A stretch of 64,000 nucleotides of DNA from Aliiroseovarius subalbicans (GTDB taxonomy: Bacteria > Pseudomonadota > Alphaproteobacteria > Rhodobacterales > Rhodobacteraceae), in NCBI RefSeq assembly GCF_022678625.1, contig NZ_JALBYQ010000001.1, positions 1,263,895-1,327,894 of the forward strand, read 5' to 3'. Both the position numbers and the translations under genes were made by a program. Below, in pieces: positions 1 to 8,821 of the stretch. Every line of letters begins with the position of its first letter. Positions within the stretch are counted from its first letter, which is position 1. The notes under the pieces are model-generated. The model was not told the origin of the DNA. It worked only from the letters and a program-made list of their open reading frames with translations, and made no database searches.

Positions 1-122
1 ACCCGACGTCGGAGTTCGACCTTCTTGAAGTCGTCGAAGTTACCCCGGCCGCTCAGGTCACCTATGATCCCGACCACCCGATGTTCACGGGCGGCGCTCT
101 GGGTGAGTGCAACGCCGGCTAA
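1..122 (+). CDS. C-terminus of an ABC transporter substrate-binding protein (partial)
   Basis: An open frame enters from the left edge and stops with TAA at 120-122, giving about 39 residues that end in GALGECNAG. It lies directly ahead of livH-livM-livG-livF on the same strand, the normal place for the periplasmic binding protein of a branched-chain amino acid type (HAAT family) importer. The single Cys near the C-terminus would fit a disulfide seen in some binding proteins, but that is inference. Identity rests on position more than on the short sequence, and the ligand cannot be told. Confidence 0.65.
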   Translation, partial: PTSEFDLLEVVEVTPAAQVTYDPDHPMFTGGALGECNAG

Positions 123-144
123 GCCGATACGTTCTAAAATCAAT

Positions 145-173
145 GGTCGCGCGGGATCCCCGCGCGGCCGACC
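145..173 (+). promoter_or_regulatory. Intercistronic hairpin after the binding-protein gene
   Basis: CGCGCGGG (148-155) pairs with CCCGCGCG (159-166) around a three-base loop, and GGT/ACC can extend the stem across a bulge. No T-run follows, so it is not a full terminator. Such stems between a binding-protein gene and its permease genes often protect the upstream mRNA or give partial termination, so that more binding protein than permease is made. Confidence 0.5.
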
Positions 174-225
174 CTGACCGGCCGTGCGCGACCGGCTGGA
201 CCCAATTTATCCAATGGTGGGGACA

Positions 226-1257
226 ATGGACGCCATAATTCTTCAAATTCTAAACGGGCTCGACAAAGGCTCGGCCTATGCGCTGATCGCGCTTGGGCTT
301 ACTCTCATCTTCGGCACGCTGGGTGTCGTGAACTTCGCGCACGGCGCGCTGTTCATGATCGGTGCGTTCTGCGCGGTAACGATGCAGCGCATTCTGACCC
401 TGTCGTATGAAACGATCGACGCCACAAAAACCGACTTCCTGGGCAACGCCCTGAAGGTGAAAACACCTTATGTGGAAAGTTGGTTCGGCCCGGAAATGGG
501 CGCCTCGATCATCGACTGGGCCGTGCCGCTGGCGATCCTGTTTTCGATCCCGATCATGCTGCTCGTCGGCTATGTGATGGAGCGCGGGCTGATCAAGCAC
601 TTCTACAAGCGCCCCCATGCCGACCAGATCCTTGTGACCTTCGGTCTGGCCATCGTGTTGCAGGAGCTGATCAAGCACTATTATGGCGCCAACCCGATCC
701 CCACCGGGGCGCCCGATGCCTTCAAGGGCTCGTTCGATTTCGGCACGCTGCTTGGCTTTGACCCGAATACGGTGATCTATCCCTACTGGCGTATGGTTTA
801 CTTCGCTTTTGCAGCGGTGATCATCGGCGCCGTCTTCGCCTTCCTGCAGTTCACCACCTTCGGGATGGTTGTGCGCGCGGGCATGGCAGACCGGGAAACC
901 GTCGGCCTTTTGGGCATCAACATCGACAAACGCTTCACCATCATGTTCGGCCTGGCGGCCGCCGTGGCGGGGCTTGCGGGTGTCATGTATGCACCGATCA
1001 ACTCGCCAAACTACCACATGGGCATGGACTTCCTGGTCCTCAGCTTCGTCGTGGTGGTTGTCGGCGGCATGGGCAGCCTTCCGGGCGCCGTGCTGGCCGG
1101 CTTCATGCTGGGTATCCTTGAGAGCTTCGCCTCCATGAACTGGATCAAGGACATCGTTCCCGGCATCGACCAGATCATCATCTACCTGGTCGCGATCATC
1201 ATTCTACTTACACGTCCGCGTGGCCTGATGGGTCGCAAAGGCGTGATGGAGGACTAA
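226..1257 (+). CDS. livH: Branched-chain amino acid type ABC transporter permease LivH
   Basis: Inner-membrane permease of a HAAT-type importer, pairing with LivM. The start at ATG 226 ([15 protein letters not shown]) is preferred over upstream GTG 184 or ATG 214. It gives a usual-looking LivH N-terminus and has a purine-rich GGTGGGGAC just ahead. The family motif [17 protein letters not shown] is present near the start, followed by eight or so hydrophobic segments and the [13 protein letters not shown] loop near the C-terminus that contacts the ATPase. About 343 residues is slightly longer than E. coli LivH (308), mainly through a polar insert around residues 75-100. Four bases separate it from livM. 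The substrate could be an amino acid, amide, urea or another small polar compound. Confidence 0.9.
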   Translation: MDAIILQILNGLDKGSAYALIALGLTLIFGTLGVVNFAHGALFMIGAFCAVTMQRILTLSYETIDATKTDFLGNALKVKTPYVESWFGPEMGASIIDWAVPLAILFSIPIMLLVGYVMERGLIKHFYKRPHADQILVTFGLAIVLQELIKHYYGANPIPTGAPDAFKGSFDFGTLLGFDPNTVIYPYWRMVYFAFAAVIIGAVFAFLQFTTFGMVVRAGMADRETVGLLGINIDKRFTIMFGLAAAVAGLAGVMYAPINSPNYHMGMDFLVLSFVVVVVGGMGSLPGAVLAGFMLGILESFASMNWIKDIVPGIDQIIIYLVAIIILLTRPRGLMGRKGVMED

Positions 1258-1261
1258 GGCA

Positions 1262-2482
1262 ATGCTTGGACTCAGCAAAAAAGACACCAAATTCCTGTTC
1301 ATCGTCATTGCATTGACCGCGGCGACCCCAATCCTGCTGCAACCCTTCCCGGAAGGCAGCGCGATGTCGCAGTTCAACGCGGGCTATCCTGACCTGATGC
1401 AGCGCTTTGCCATCTTCGGCATCTTCGCGATCGGCTTCAACATCCTGTTCGGCCTGACCGGCTACCTCTCGTTCGGTCACGCGGCCTTCCTGGGTGTCGG
1501 CTCCTACTCGGCGGTGTGGATGTTCAAACTGCTCAGCATGAACGTGCTGCCGGGCATCATTCTGGCGATCATCGTCTCGGGCCTGTTTGCCCTGGTGATC
1601 GGCTATGTCTCGCTGCGGCGATCGGGGATCTACTTCTCGATCCTGACGCTGGCCTTTGCGCAGATGTCGTTCAACCTGGCCTATTCGGTTCTGACCCCGA
1701 TCACCAACGGTGAGACCGGTCTGCAGGTGACCCTGAACGACCCGCGCATCCTGGGTCAGCAGGTGGCTGCAAACGGCAACGTGCCGCCGACCAACTTCTT
1801 CGGTCTGGAGATGGGCTCGTCGCTGAAAATTCCGGTCGGTGGGTGGGAATTCACCTTCAACGCCGGATATTACTTCTGTGCCGTCATCGCGATCCTGGCT
1901 TTCTACCTCAGCCTGCGCATCTTCCGCTCGCCCTTCGGGCTGATGCTGCGCGCGATTAAGACGAACCAGACGCGCCTGAACTATACCGGCCTGAACTCGC
2001 GCCCCTACACCCTGGCGGCCTTCGTCATCTCGGGCATGTATGCCGGTCTGGCTGGCGGCCTTCTGGCCTCGATGGACCCGCTGGCAGGCGCCGAGCGCAT
2101 GCAGTGGACCGCATCCGGTGAGGTCGTTCTGATGACCATCCTCGGCGGTGTGGGCACCATGATGGGCCCGATCCTGGGCGCTGGCTTCATCAAGTACTTC
2201 GAGAACATCTTCTCGAAGATCAACGAAAACGTTCTGCACCAGTGGTTCTCGTTCCTGCCCGACGGGCTTGAGGGCTTCGTGATCTGGGTTGCCGAACACT
2301 TCGTTGGCTCTGGCTGGCACCTGACCTCGGGCGTTCTGTTCATGATGGTCGTGATCTTCCTGCCCGGCGGGCTGGTCGAAGGCGGTCAACGCATCGGCAA
2401 GAAGCTGAAGCGGAAAAAGTCGGACGGTGACGGCGACGATGCCGAGCATCACCCGAAACAATCGCCCCACGTGGCTGAATAA
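1262..2482 (+). CDS. livM: Branched-chain amino acid type ABC transporter permease LivM
   Basis: Second permease of the importer (406 residues). It has the LivM hallmarks: [16 protein letters not shown] in the N-terminal third, the [17 protein letters not shown] segment, and [15 protein letters not shown] in the ATPase-contact loop. The C-terminus is hydrophilic and strongly charged ([20 protein letters not shown]) and presumably cytoplasmic. It lies in one operon with livH (4-base gap) and livG (14-base gap carrying the ribosome site AGGAGA). It is expected to form the LivH-LivM heterodimer in the cytoplasmic membrane. Confidence 0.92.
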   Translation: MLGLSKKDTKFLFIVIALTAATPILLQPFPEGSAMSQFNAGYPDLMQRFAIFGIFAIGFNILFGLTGYLSFGHAAFLGVGSYSAVWMFKLLSMNVLPGIILAIIVSGLFALVIGYVSLRRSGIYFSILTLAFAQMSFNLAYSVLTPITNGETGLQVTLNDPRILGQQVAANGNVPPTNFFGLEMGSSLKIPVGGWEFTFNAGYYFCAVIAILAFYLSLRIFRSPFGLMLRAIKTNQTRLNYTGLNSRPYTLAAFVISGMYAGLAGGLLASMDPLAGAERMQWTASGEVVLMTILGGVGTMMGPILGAGFIKYFENIFSKINENVLHQWFSFLPDGLEGFVIWVAEHFVGSGWHLTSGVLFMMVVIFLPGGLVEGGQRIGKKLKRKKSDGDGDDAEHHPKQSPHVAE

Positions 2483-2496
2483 GAGGAGACTGAAAG

Positions 2497-3252
2497 ATGG
2501 GACTTCTTGAAGTCAAAGGCGTGGGCAAGCGTTTCGGGGGCCTTCAGGCGCTTGGCGACGTGAACCTCAGCGTGCAGGAAAACACCGTGCACGCGATCAT
2601 CGGGCCGAACGGGGCCGGCAAGTCGACACTGTTGAACTGCTTTGTTGGCAAGCTGATCCCGGACACCGGCAGCGTGATGTTCAACGGCCAGTCGGTCCTT
2701 GGCCGCACGCCGTTCGAGATCAACCAGATGGGCATCAGCCGCGTGTTTCAGACGCCGGAAATTTTCGGCGATCTGAACGTGATGGAAAACATGATGATCC
2801 CCTGTTTCGCTAAGCGTGACGGCGCCTTCCGCCTGCACGCCTTCGAAACGGTCGAGAACGAGAAGGATCTGGTCGAGAAAGCCGAGCAGATGCTGATCGA
2901 CGTGAACATGATCGACAAGCGGCACATGAATGCCGCCTCGATGTCACGTGGTGACAAGCGGCGCCTGGAAATGGCCATGTGCCTGGTCCAGGATCCGAAG
3001 CTTCTGTTGTTGGACGAACCCACCGCCGGCATGGCGCGGGCCGACACCAACAACACGATCGACTTGTTGAAGGAGATCAAGGAAAAGCGCGATATCACCA
3101 TGGCGATCATCGAACACGACATGCACGTTGTGTTCAGTCTGGCCGAGCGCATCACCGTTCTTGCACAGGGCACCCCCCTGGTCGAGGACACGCCGGAAAA
3201 CATCAAAGGTCACCCGAAGGTCCAAGAGGCCTATCTGGGTGAGGCACATTGA
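2497..3252 (+). CDS. livG: ABC transporter ATP-binding protein LivG
   Basis: Cytoplasmic ATPase subunit of the HAAT importer, 251 residues, the usual LivG length. Walker A is GPNGAGKST (residues 38-46), the Q-loop follows in FQTPEIFGDLNVMENM, and Walker B is LLLLDEPTAGM. The signature region reads SMSRGDKRRLEMA, a variant of LSGGQ (SRGDK in place of SGGQQ), so the canonical second Gly is absent. The H-loop His lies in IIEHDMHVV. The gene follows livM and precedes livF, with which it would form the ATPase heterodimer. The altered signature may be a subfamily trait. Confidence 0.92.
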   Translation: MGLLEVKGVGKRFGGLQALGDVNLSVQENTVHAIIGPNGAGKSTLLNCFVGKLIPDTGSVMFNGQSVLGRTPFEINQMGISRVFQTPEIFGDLNVMENMMIPCFAKRDGAFRLHAFETVENEKDLVEKAEQMLIDVNMIDKRHMNAASMSRGDKRRLEMAMCLVQDPKLLLLDEPTAGMARADTNNTIDLLKEIKEKRDITMAIIEHDMHVVFSLAERITVLAQGTPLVEDTPENIKGHPKVQEAYLGEAH

Positions 3253-3263
3253 GGGAGACATCA

Positions 3264-4055
3264 ATGGCTGACGAAAAACTCATCGACCCGGCGGACCACA
3301 CGCGCGAGAAACGGGACTTTTCCAAGTTCCAGAACGTCGCGGCAACCGCTCCGGCTTATTTCTCGGTCTGGGATATGCACGCCTATTATGGTGAAAGCTA
3401 CATCGTGCAAGGGGTGAGCTTCACCGTGCACGAAGGCGAGATCCTGGCGCTTTTGGGCCGCAACGGGGCGGGCAAGACCTCGACCCTGCGCGCGATTGCC
3501 CGGATGGACGACCCTGTCATCACCCACGGCGAAGTGTGGCTGGACCACAAAAGCCTGCATGACAAGAAGTCCTATGAGGCCGCCCAGCTGGGCATGGGCC
3601 TGGTGCCAGAAGATCGCTGCATCATCCAGGGCCTGACCGTGGAAGAGAACCTGCAACTGGCCCAGATCGCCGAGCCGGTCGGCTGGTCGCTGGACCGGAT
3701 TTATGAGCTGTTCCCGCGACTCAAGGAACGGCGCAAGCAGGAAGGCACCACCTTGTCTGGCGGTGAACAGCAGATGCTGGCCATTGCCCGCGCGCTGGCC
3801 CGTGACATCAAGGTGCTGCTGCTGGACGAACCTTACGAAGGCCTTGCCCCGGTGATCGTTGACGAGATCGAAAAGACGCTCAACATCATCAAGGAACAGG
3901 GCATCACCACGGTGATCGTGGAACAAAACGCCGTGCGTGCGCTGGAATTGGCCGACCGCGCCGTGATCCTGGACACCGGCACCGTTGTTTTCGACGGACT
4001 GGCTTCGGAAGTGCTTGAAAACGAAGCGCTGCGGATGGAATACTTGGCCATCTGA
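3264..4055 (+). CDS. livF: ABC transporter ATP-binding protein LivF
   Basis: Second ATPase of the importer. ATG 3264 is chosen because GAGGGAG sits 7-8 bases upstream; a TTG at 3249 in the same frame would overlap livG and lacks support. Walker A is GRNGAGKTS, the signature is TTLSGGEQQML, Walker B is VLLLDEPYEGLAP, and the H-loop region is VEQNAV (His replaced by Gln in the usual position, common in LivF). An N-terminal tail of about 30 residues rich in charged residues precedes the ABC domain, so the protein (263 residues) is longer than E. coli LivF (237). It is the last transporter gene before a weak hairpin and acs. Confidence 0.92.
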   Translation: MADEKLIDPADHTREKRDFSKFQNVAATAPAYFSVWDMHAYYGESYIVQGVSFTVHEGEILALLGRNGAGKTSTLRAIARMDDPVITHGEVWLDHKSLHDKKSYEAAQLGMGLVPEDRCIIQGLTVEENLQLAQIAEPVGWSLDRIYELFPRLKERRKQEGTTLSGGEQQMLAIARALARDIKVLLLDEPYEGLAPVIVDEIEKTLNIIKEQGITTVIVEQNAVRALELADRAVILDTGTVVFDGLASEVLENEALRMEYLAI

Positions 4056-4062
4056 TTAGGTT

Positions 4063-4096
4063 GGGGGCGCCGCCCTGCCGCGCCCCCTTCCCTCTC
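4063..4096 (+). terminator. Possible weak terminator or attenuator between livF and acs
   Basis: GGGGGCGC (4063-4070) pairs with GCGCCCCC (4080-4087), followed by a pyrimidine-rich TTCCCTCTCTCTT rather than a clean T-run. It may end part of the liv transcription or only stabilise the message, so read-through into acs is possible. Confidence 0.45.
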
Positions 4097-4124
4097 TCTT
4101 CTACGAGACAAGAAAGGTGCCCCC

Positions 4125-6065
4125 ATGTCCGAGATCAAAACCTACCCGCCCAGTGCAGATTTCACCGCGCATGCGCATATCGACGCGGCGAAATACACCG
4201 AGTTGTACAATGCCTCGGTCAAGGATCCGGAAGCGTTCTGGGGCGAGGCTGCAAAGCGCCTGGACTGGATCACCGCCCCCACGAAGATGAAGAACACCAC
4301 GTTCAAATACCCCGACGTCTCGATCAAATGGTTCGAAGACGGCGTGCTGAACGTGTCCGCCAATTGCGTCGACCGTCACCTGGCGACCCGCGGCGACCAG
4401 ACCGCGATCATCTGGGAAAGCGACAACCCGGACGTTGACGCCAAGATCACCTATAACGAGCTGCACGAGAAAGTGTCGAAGCTGGCCAATGTCATGAAGG
4501 GCATGGGCGTCGGCAAGGGCGACCGCGTGGTTCTCTACCTCCCGATGATCCCCGAGGCCTCCTATGCCATGCTGGCCTGCGCGCGCATCGGTGCTGTGCA
4601 TTCCATCGTCTTCGCCGGCTTCTCGCCCGAGGCGCTTGCCTCGCGGATCGGTGCCTGTGGCGCGTCGCTGGTCGTGACGGCTGACCAGGCCCCGCGCGGC
4701 GGCCGCAACACACCGCTGAAAACCAATGTGGACAAGGCGCTGTCAATCTGCGGCGACGTGCAGACCCTGGTGGTTGAACGCACCGGTGAGGACGTGCCGA
4801 TGACCGACGGGCGCGACCATGCCTATGCGGCGAAGATGGCTGCGGCGTCGGCAGATTGCCCGCCCGAACCGATGAACGCCGAAGACCCGCTGTTCATCCT
4901 CTATACGTCGGGTTCGACCGGACAACCGAAGGGCGTGGTGCACACGACCGGCGGCTACCTGCTCTACGCCGCGATGACGCATGAGCACGTGTTCGATTAC
5001 CATGACGGCGACGTCTACTGGTGTACGGCCGACGTGGGCTGGGTCACCGGCCACAGCTATATCGTCTATGGCCCGCTCGCGAATGGTGCGATCACATTGA
5101 TGTTCGAAGGCACCCCGACCTATCCCGATTTCTCGCGGTTCTGGCGGGTCTGCGAAAAGCACAAGGTCAACCAGTTCTACACCGCCCCCACCGCGATCCG
5201 CGCGCTGATGGCGCATGGGGACGACTGGGTGACGAAATGCGATCTGTCGTCGCTGAAGGTGCTGGGCACGGTCGGCGAACCGATCAACCCCGAGGCCTGG
5301 AACTGGTACAATGACATCGTCGGCGGGGGCACCTGCCCGATCGTCGACACTTGGTGGCAGACCGAAACCGGCGGTCACCTGTTGACCCCCCTGCCCGGCG
5401 CCACACCGACCAAACCCGGATCGGCCACCGTGCCGTATTTCGGCGTGCAACCGGTGATCCTGGACCCCACCACGGGCGAAGAAATCACCACGACCGAGGC
5501 CGAGGGCGTGCTGTGCATGCGCGACAGCTGGCCCGGTCAGATGCGCACCGTCTGGGGCGATCACGACCGCTTCGTTGCGACCTATTTCGCGGACTACAAG
5601 GGCTACTACTTCACCGGTGATGGCTGCCGCCGCGATGCGGACGGCTATTACTGGATCACCGGCCGGGTCGACGACGTGATCAACGTCTCGGGCCACCGCA
5701 TGGGCACCGCCGAGGTCGAAAGCGCCCTGGTCGCCCATGAGGCCGTATCCGAGGCCGCCGTCGTCGGCTTCCCGCACGACATCAAAGGTCAGGGCATCTA
5801 TTGTTACGTCACCCTGATGGACGGTGAGGAATACACCGACGAGCTGAAGACCGTGCTGCGCAATTGGGTGCGTTCGGAAATCGGCCCGATCGCCAGCCCG
5901 GACCACATCCAGTGGGCGCCGGGCCTTCCCAAGACCCGCTCGGGCAAGATCATGCGTCGCATTCTGCGCAAGATCGCCGAGGATGACTACGGCGCCCTGG
6001 GCGATACCTCGACCCTGGCCGATCCGGGCGTGGTGAACGACCTGATCGACAACCGCATGAAGTAA
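4125..6065 (+). CDS. acs: Acetyl-CoA synthetase (AMP-forming)
   Basis: Makes acetyl-CoA from acetate, ATP and CoA through acetyl-AMP in the cytoplasm. At 646 residues it is full length for Acs. The P-loop-like motif [11 protein letters not shown] is at about 260-270. WWQTETGG carries the Trp that closes the acetate pocket and favours acetyl over longer acyl groups. [18 protein letters not shown] forms the hinge, and the C-terminal SGKIMRR holds the catalytic lysine that is acetylated in the family. ATG 4125 follows AAGAAAGG. It sits 70 bases behind livF and ends at a strong terminator. The placement could mean that the transporter feeds a substrate broken down to acetate, but simple adjacency is also possible. 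Confidence 0.95.
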   Translation: MSEIKTYPPSADFTAHAHIDAAKYTELYNASVKDPEAFWGEAAKRLDWITAPTKMKNTTFKYPDVSIKWFEDGVLNVSANCVDRHLATRGDQTAIIWESDNPDVDAKITYNELHEKVSKLANVMKGMGVGKGDRVVLYLPMIPEASYAMLACARIGAVHSIVFAGFSPEALASRIGACGASLVVTADQAPRGGRNTPLKTNVDKALSICGDVQTLVVERTGEDVPMTDGRDHAYAAKMAAASADCPPEPMNAEDPLFILYTSGSTGQPKGVVHTTGGYLLYAAMTHEHVFDYHDGDVYWCTADVGWVTGHSYIVYGPLANGAITLMFEGTPTYPDFSRFWRVCEKHKVNQFYTAPTAIRALMAHGDDWVTKCDLSSLKVLGTVGEPINPEAWNWYNDIVGGGTCPIVDTWWQTETGGHLLTPLPGATPTKPGSATVPYFGVQPVILDPTTGEEITTTEAEGVLCMRDSWPGQMRTVWGDHDRFVATYFADYKGYYFTGDGCRRDADGYYWITGRVDDVINVSGHRMGTAEVESALVAHEAVSEAAVVGFPHDIKGQGIYCYVTLMDGEEYTDELKTVLRNWVRSEIGPIASPDHIQWAPGLPKTRSGKIMRRILRKIAEDDYGALGDTSTLADPGVVNDLIDNRMK

Positions 6066-6088
6066 CGCGCCCCGCGCGTTCAAGCCAA

Positions 6089-6118
6089 GGGGCCGGTGCC
6101 AGCGCGCCGGCCCTTTTT
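6089..6118 (+). terminator. Rho-independent terminator after acs
   Basis: GGGCCGG (6090-6096) pairs with CCGGCCC (6107-6113) and is followed by TTTTT at 6114-6118. It closes the rightward liv-acs unit. Confidence 0.85.
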
Positions 6119-6226
6119 CATGCGCGTCTTTCCGCCGGTCCCACCCCGGTTTGACGCGGATCATTGCGCGACCTCAACCCAAGCGCGACCCTTCCCCCAC
6201 ATCACAGAAAGATGGGGAGGAATACT

Positions 6227-6499
6227 ATGCGTAAACAATTGATCCTTTTGGCCTGTGCCAGCAGCTTGGCGATTGCGGGCTGCAACATGACCACCCAGGA
6301 ACAGATGGTCGTGGGCGGCGTTGTCGGTGGGGCCGCCGGGCTTCTGACCGCTAACGCATTGAATGCTAACACGAATTGGACAATTCTGGCGGTTCTGGCT
6401 GGGGCAGCGGCAGGCTCTTTGGTTGCGAAGAACAACGCGACAGGCGAATGCGCCTATGCCAAGGGCGACGGCACCTACTACACCGCCCCGTGCTACTGA
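6227..6499 (+). CDS. Small glycine-zipper lipoprotein
   Basis: 90 residues. ATG 6227 is preceded by GGGGAGG, so this start is preferred over a GTG-type extension at 6164. MRKQLILLACASSLAIAGC is a lipoprotein signal with lipobox IAGC, giving a lipid-anchored Cys at residue 19. The mature part holds a glycine-zipper pair (VVGGVVGGAAG and AVLAGAAAGS) typical of small envelope lipoproteins of the 17 kDa antigen or OsmB type. The tail has two more Cys (GECAYA and APCY) that could pair. It stands alone between the acs terminator and the convergent dehydrogenase gene. Exact role unknown. Confidence 0.8.
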   Translation: MRKQLILLACASSLAIAGCNMTTQEQMVVGGVVGGAAGLLTANALNANTNWTILAVLAGAAAGSLVAKNNATGECAYAKGDGTYYTAPCY

Positions 6500-6518
6500 T
6501 CTGACGTCCGATCCGAGC

Positions 6519-7322
6519 TTATTGCGCCGTCCAGCCACCATCGATTGGGATGGTGGTGCCGGTCACGTTATGAGCAATCGGGTCGCAGAGCCACAAGGCC
6601 AGCGCGCCGATCTCGGCAGGGTCCGAGGTGCGCTGGCTGGGCTGTTTTTCCGACAAAAGGTCAGCGATGCCCTTGTCGCGGTCACCGCCGAAGGCCTCGG
6701 CGCGCGCCTGCACCTGCGGTTCGATGATCGCGGTTTCGGTCCAGCCCGGCGCGATGCAGTTCACCGTCACACCGCCCTGCGCTTTGGTGCCCGCGTTGGC
6801 ATACTCCAGCGCCGCGACACGGCTCAGCCCGACCAGGCCGAACTTGGCCGCCACATACGGCGCCTTGTGCTTTGAGGCGACCAATCCATGCACCGACGCG
6901 ATGTTCACCACCCGGCCATAGCCGCGCTTGGCCATGCCCGGCATCGCGGCCTGCATCGTGTGGAACGCGGCGGACAGGTTCACATTCAGGATCGCGTCCC
7001 AGGTGTCGCGCGGCATGTCGGCCAAGGCTGCCGTGTGCTGGATACCTGCGTTGTTGACCAGAATGTCCGCCCCACCCCAGGCCGCGACCGCGTCCATCAT
7101 GTCGGCAATTCGGTCCGGGTGACGCAGGTCGCCGCCGAAAAACTCGGCCTCGGGCGCGCCAGCCTTCTCAAGCTTTTCACACACCTCGCGCACCTGCATG
7201 TCGCCCGCCAACCCATGTACAGCGATCCGCGCACCCGCACCCGCAAGCGCTTCGGCAATCGCCAAGCCAATACCTTGCACAGACCCTGTGACAAGGGCAG
7301 TTTTTCCGGTCAGATCGGTCAT
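6519..7322 (-). CDS. bdhA: 3-hydroxybutyrate dehydrogenase-type short-chain dehydrogenase
   Basis: NAD(P)-dependent SDR of 267 residues. The nucleotide motif TGSVQGIGLA lies close to the N-terminus, NNAG follows, and the catalytic set is Ser in NIASVHGLVAS, Tyr-x3-Lys in APYVAAKFG. The VHGLVAS-K segment and the PGWTET region resemble 3-hydroxybutyrate dehydrogenases, which interconvert 3-hydroxybutyrate and acetoacetate. ATG 7322 overlaps the stop of the upstream CoA ligase by four bases (ATGA), so translation is probably coupled; the open frame continues upstream only as a shadow. It is the last gene of the thiolase-ligase-dehydrogenase operon. A different hydroxyacyl substrate is possible. 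Confidence 0.82.
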   Translation of the reverse strand: MTDLTGKTALVTGSVQGIGLAIAEALAGAGARIAVHGLAGDMQVREVCEKLEKAGAPEAEFFGGDLRHPDRIADMMDAVAAWGGADILVNNAGIQHTAALADMPRDTWDAILNVNLSAAFHTMQAAMPGMAKRGYGRVVNIASVHGLVASKHKAPYVAAKFGLVGLSRVAALEYANAGTKAQGGVTVNCIAPGWTETAIIEPQVQARAEAFGGDRDKGIADLLSEKQPSQRTSDPAEIGALALWLCDPIAHNVTGTTIPIDGGWTAQ

Positions 7323-8821
7323 TTCTCCATTTCCTCCAGCCTCTGGCGCAATTCTGTCTTCAAAACCTTGCCATAGTTGTTTTTTGGTAATTCCGAGACC
7401 CAAAAATAGGCTTTGGGCCGCTTGAAACGTGCGATTTGTGTAAGGCAGTGCGCGTCCAGATCTGCCTCGCTCGGCCCATTTTCGTCGCGCAGGACGAAGG
7501 CCACCACGTCTTCGCCCCATTCCGGTTCTGGTCGCCCGATCACCGACACCTCGCGCACACCGGGATGGGTCAGCAGGGCCTCTTCCACCTCGCGCGGATA
7601 GATGTTCGTGCCACCCGAAATGATCACGTCTTTTGAGCGATCGCGCAAGGTCAGGTATCCGTCGTCGTCCAGAAACCCCATATCGCCGGTCATCAGCCAG
7701 CCATTCACCAGCGTCTTGGCGCTGGCGGTGTCGTTCTGCCAATAGGACGGCATGACAGGATGCCCGCGCACCATAATCTCACCTACGTCGCCCGGTTTCT
7801 TCGCACCTTCGATCGCGACCTCGACCACACTTTGCGCCCGCCCGACCGAGGCCAGACGGTCCTGCCAGCGCGGGTGGCTACGGTCCGCCACATCGCCGCG
7901 CGACAAGGCGGTGATCGCCATCGGGCATTCACCCTGGCCATAGATCTGTACGAAACGCGGGCCGAACCAGTCGACTGCGTCGACGATATCGGCCAGATAC
8001 ATCGGCCCGCCGCCGTAAACGATGGTCTTGATCCCCGCACCGCGCCGCCCGGCGGCCTTGGCGACATCGGTAAAGCGGCGCACCATCGTGGGCGCCATGA
8101 ACATCGACAGCGGCCCCTGTGCTTCGGCAGCATCCAACAGTTCAGTTTCGTCAAACCCGCCCGAGATCGGGCAGATATGACGCGCAGCCTTGAGCACATG
8201 AACCGGCGCATACATCCCCGCCCCGTGGCTCATCGGCGCCATATAGAAGGCGGCATCGTCCGGGCTGACCTCATCAACGTCGACAAGGTAGGTCAGCGAC
8301 GTCGCGGTCATCATGCCGTGGCTGATAAACACGCCCTTGGGCCGCCCGGTGGTGCCAGAGGTATAGAACAGCCAGGCCAGATCGTCGGGATCGCGCGCGA
8401 CCACCTCAAGCGGGTCATCCGCGCACATGCGGGCGAAATCGTCGCTGGTCACGTCTAGAAGTGCCACATCACTGACCTCGGCCAGCCCCGCGCCCAGCTC
8501 TGGCGTGACAAGGGCCAGGCTGGCGCCGGAATTGTCCAGGATGAAAGCAGCCTCTTTCGGGTGCAGTTTCGCGTTGATGGGCACCACGGCGGCGCCCGCC
8601 GTCCAGATGCCGAAAAAGGCGATCAGGTAGTCCGGGCAGTTTTTCATGAACATCGCCACCCGGTCGCCGGGCTTCACTCCAGCGGCTCTCAATGCCCCCG
8701 CCAGACCGGCGGCGCGTTGGTGAAACACGGCGTAATCCGCCACCATCCGGTCGCCCAGAAACAGCGCCGGGCGCTCGCCTTGTGTCTGCGCGACGCGGGC
8801 CAGCCAATGGGCGATGTTCAT
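7319..8821 (-). CDS. AMP-dependent acyl-CoA synthetase/ligase
   Basis: 500 residues, class I adenylate-forming enzyme that activates a carboxylic acid to its CoA ester. Core motif LFYTSGTTGRPKG lies at about 150-162. GWLMTGDMGFLDDDGYL and DRSKDVIISGGTNIYPREVEEALL form the hinge and C-terminal domain, and the catalytic lysine is in LPKNNYGKVLK. Both ends overlap their neighbours by ATGA (thiolase stop at 8818, dehydrogenase start at 7322). The substrate is unknown. Size and motifs fit malonyl-, short-chain, aryl- or cyclohexane-carboxyl-CoA ligases. The operon suggests a short or branched acid cleaved by the thiolase. Confidence 0.85.
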   Translation of the reverse strand: MNIAHWLARVAQTQGERPALFLGDRMVADYAVFHQRAAGLAGALRAAGVKPGDRVAMFMKNCPDYLIAFFGIWTAGAAVVPINAKLHPKEAAFILDNSGASLALVTPELGAGLAEVSDVALLDVTSDDFARMCADDPLEVVARDPDDLAWLFYTSGTTGRPKGVFISHGMMTATSLTYLVDVDEVSPDDAAFYMAPMSHGAGMYAPVHVLKAARHICPISGGFDETELLDAAEAQGPLSMFMAPTMVRRFTDVAKAAGRRGAGIKTIVYGGGPMYLADIVDAVDWFGPRFVQIYGQGECPMAITALSRGDVADRSHPRWQDRLASVGRAQSVVEVAIEGAKKPGDVGEIMVRGHPVMPSYWQNDTASAKTLVNGWLMTGDMGFLDDDGYLTLRDRSKDVIISGGTNIYPREVEEALLTHPGVREVSVIGRPEPEWGEDVVAFVLRDENGPSEADLDAHCLTQIARFKRPKAYFWVSELPKNNYGKVLKTELRQRLEEMEK

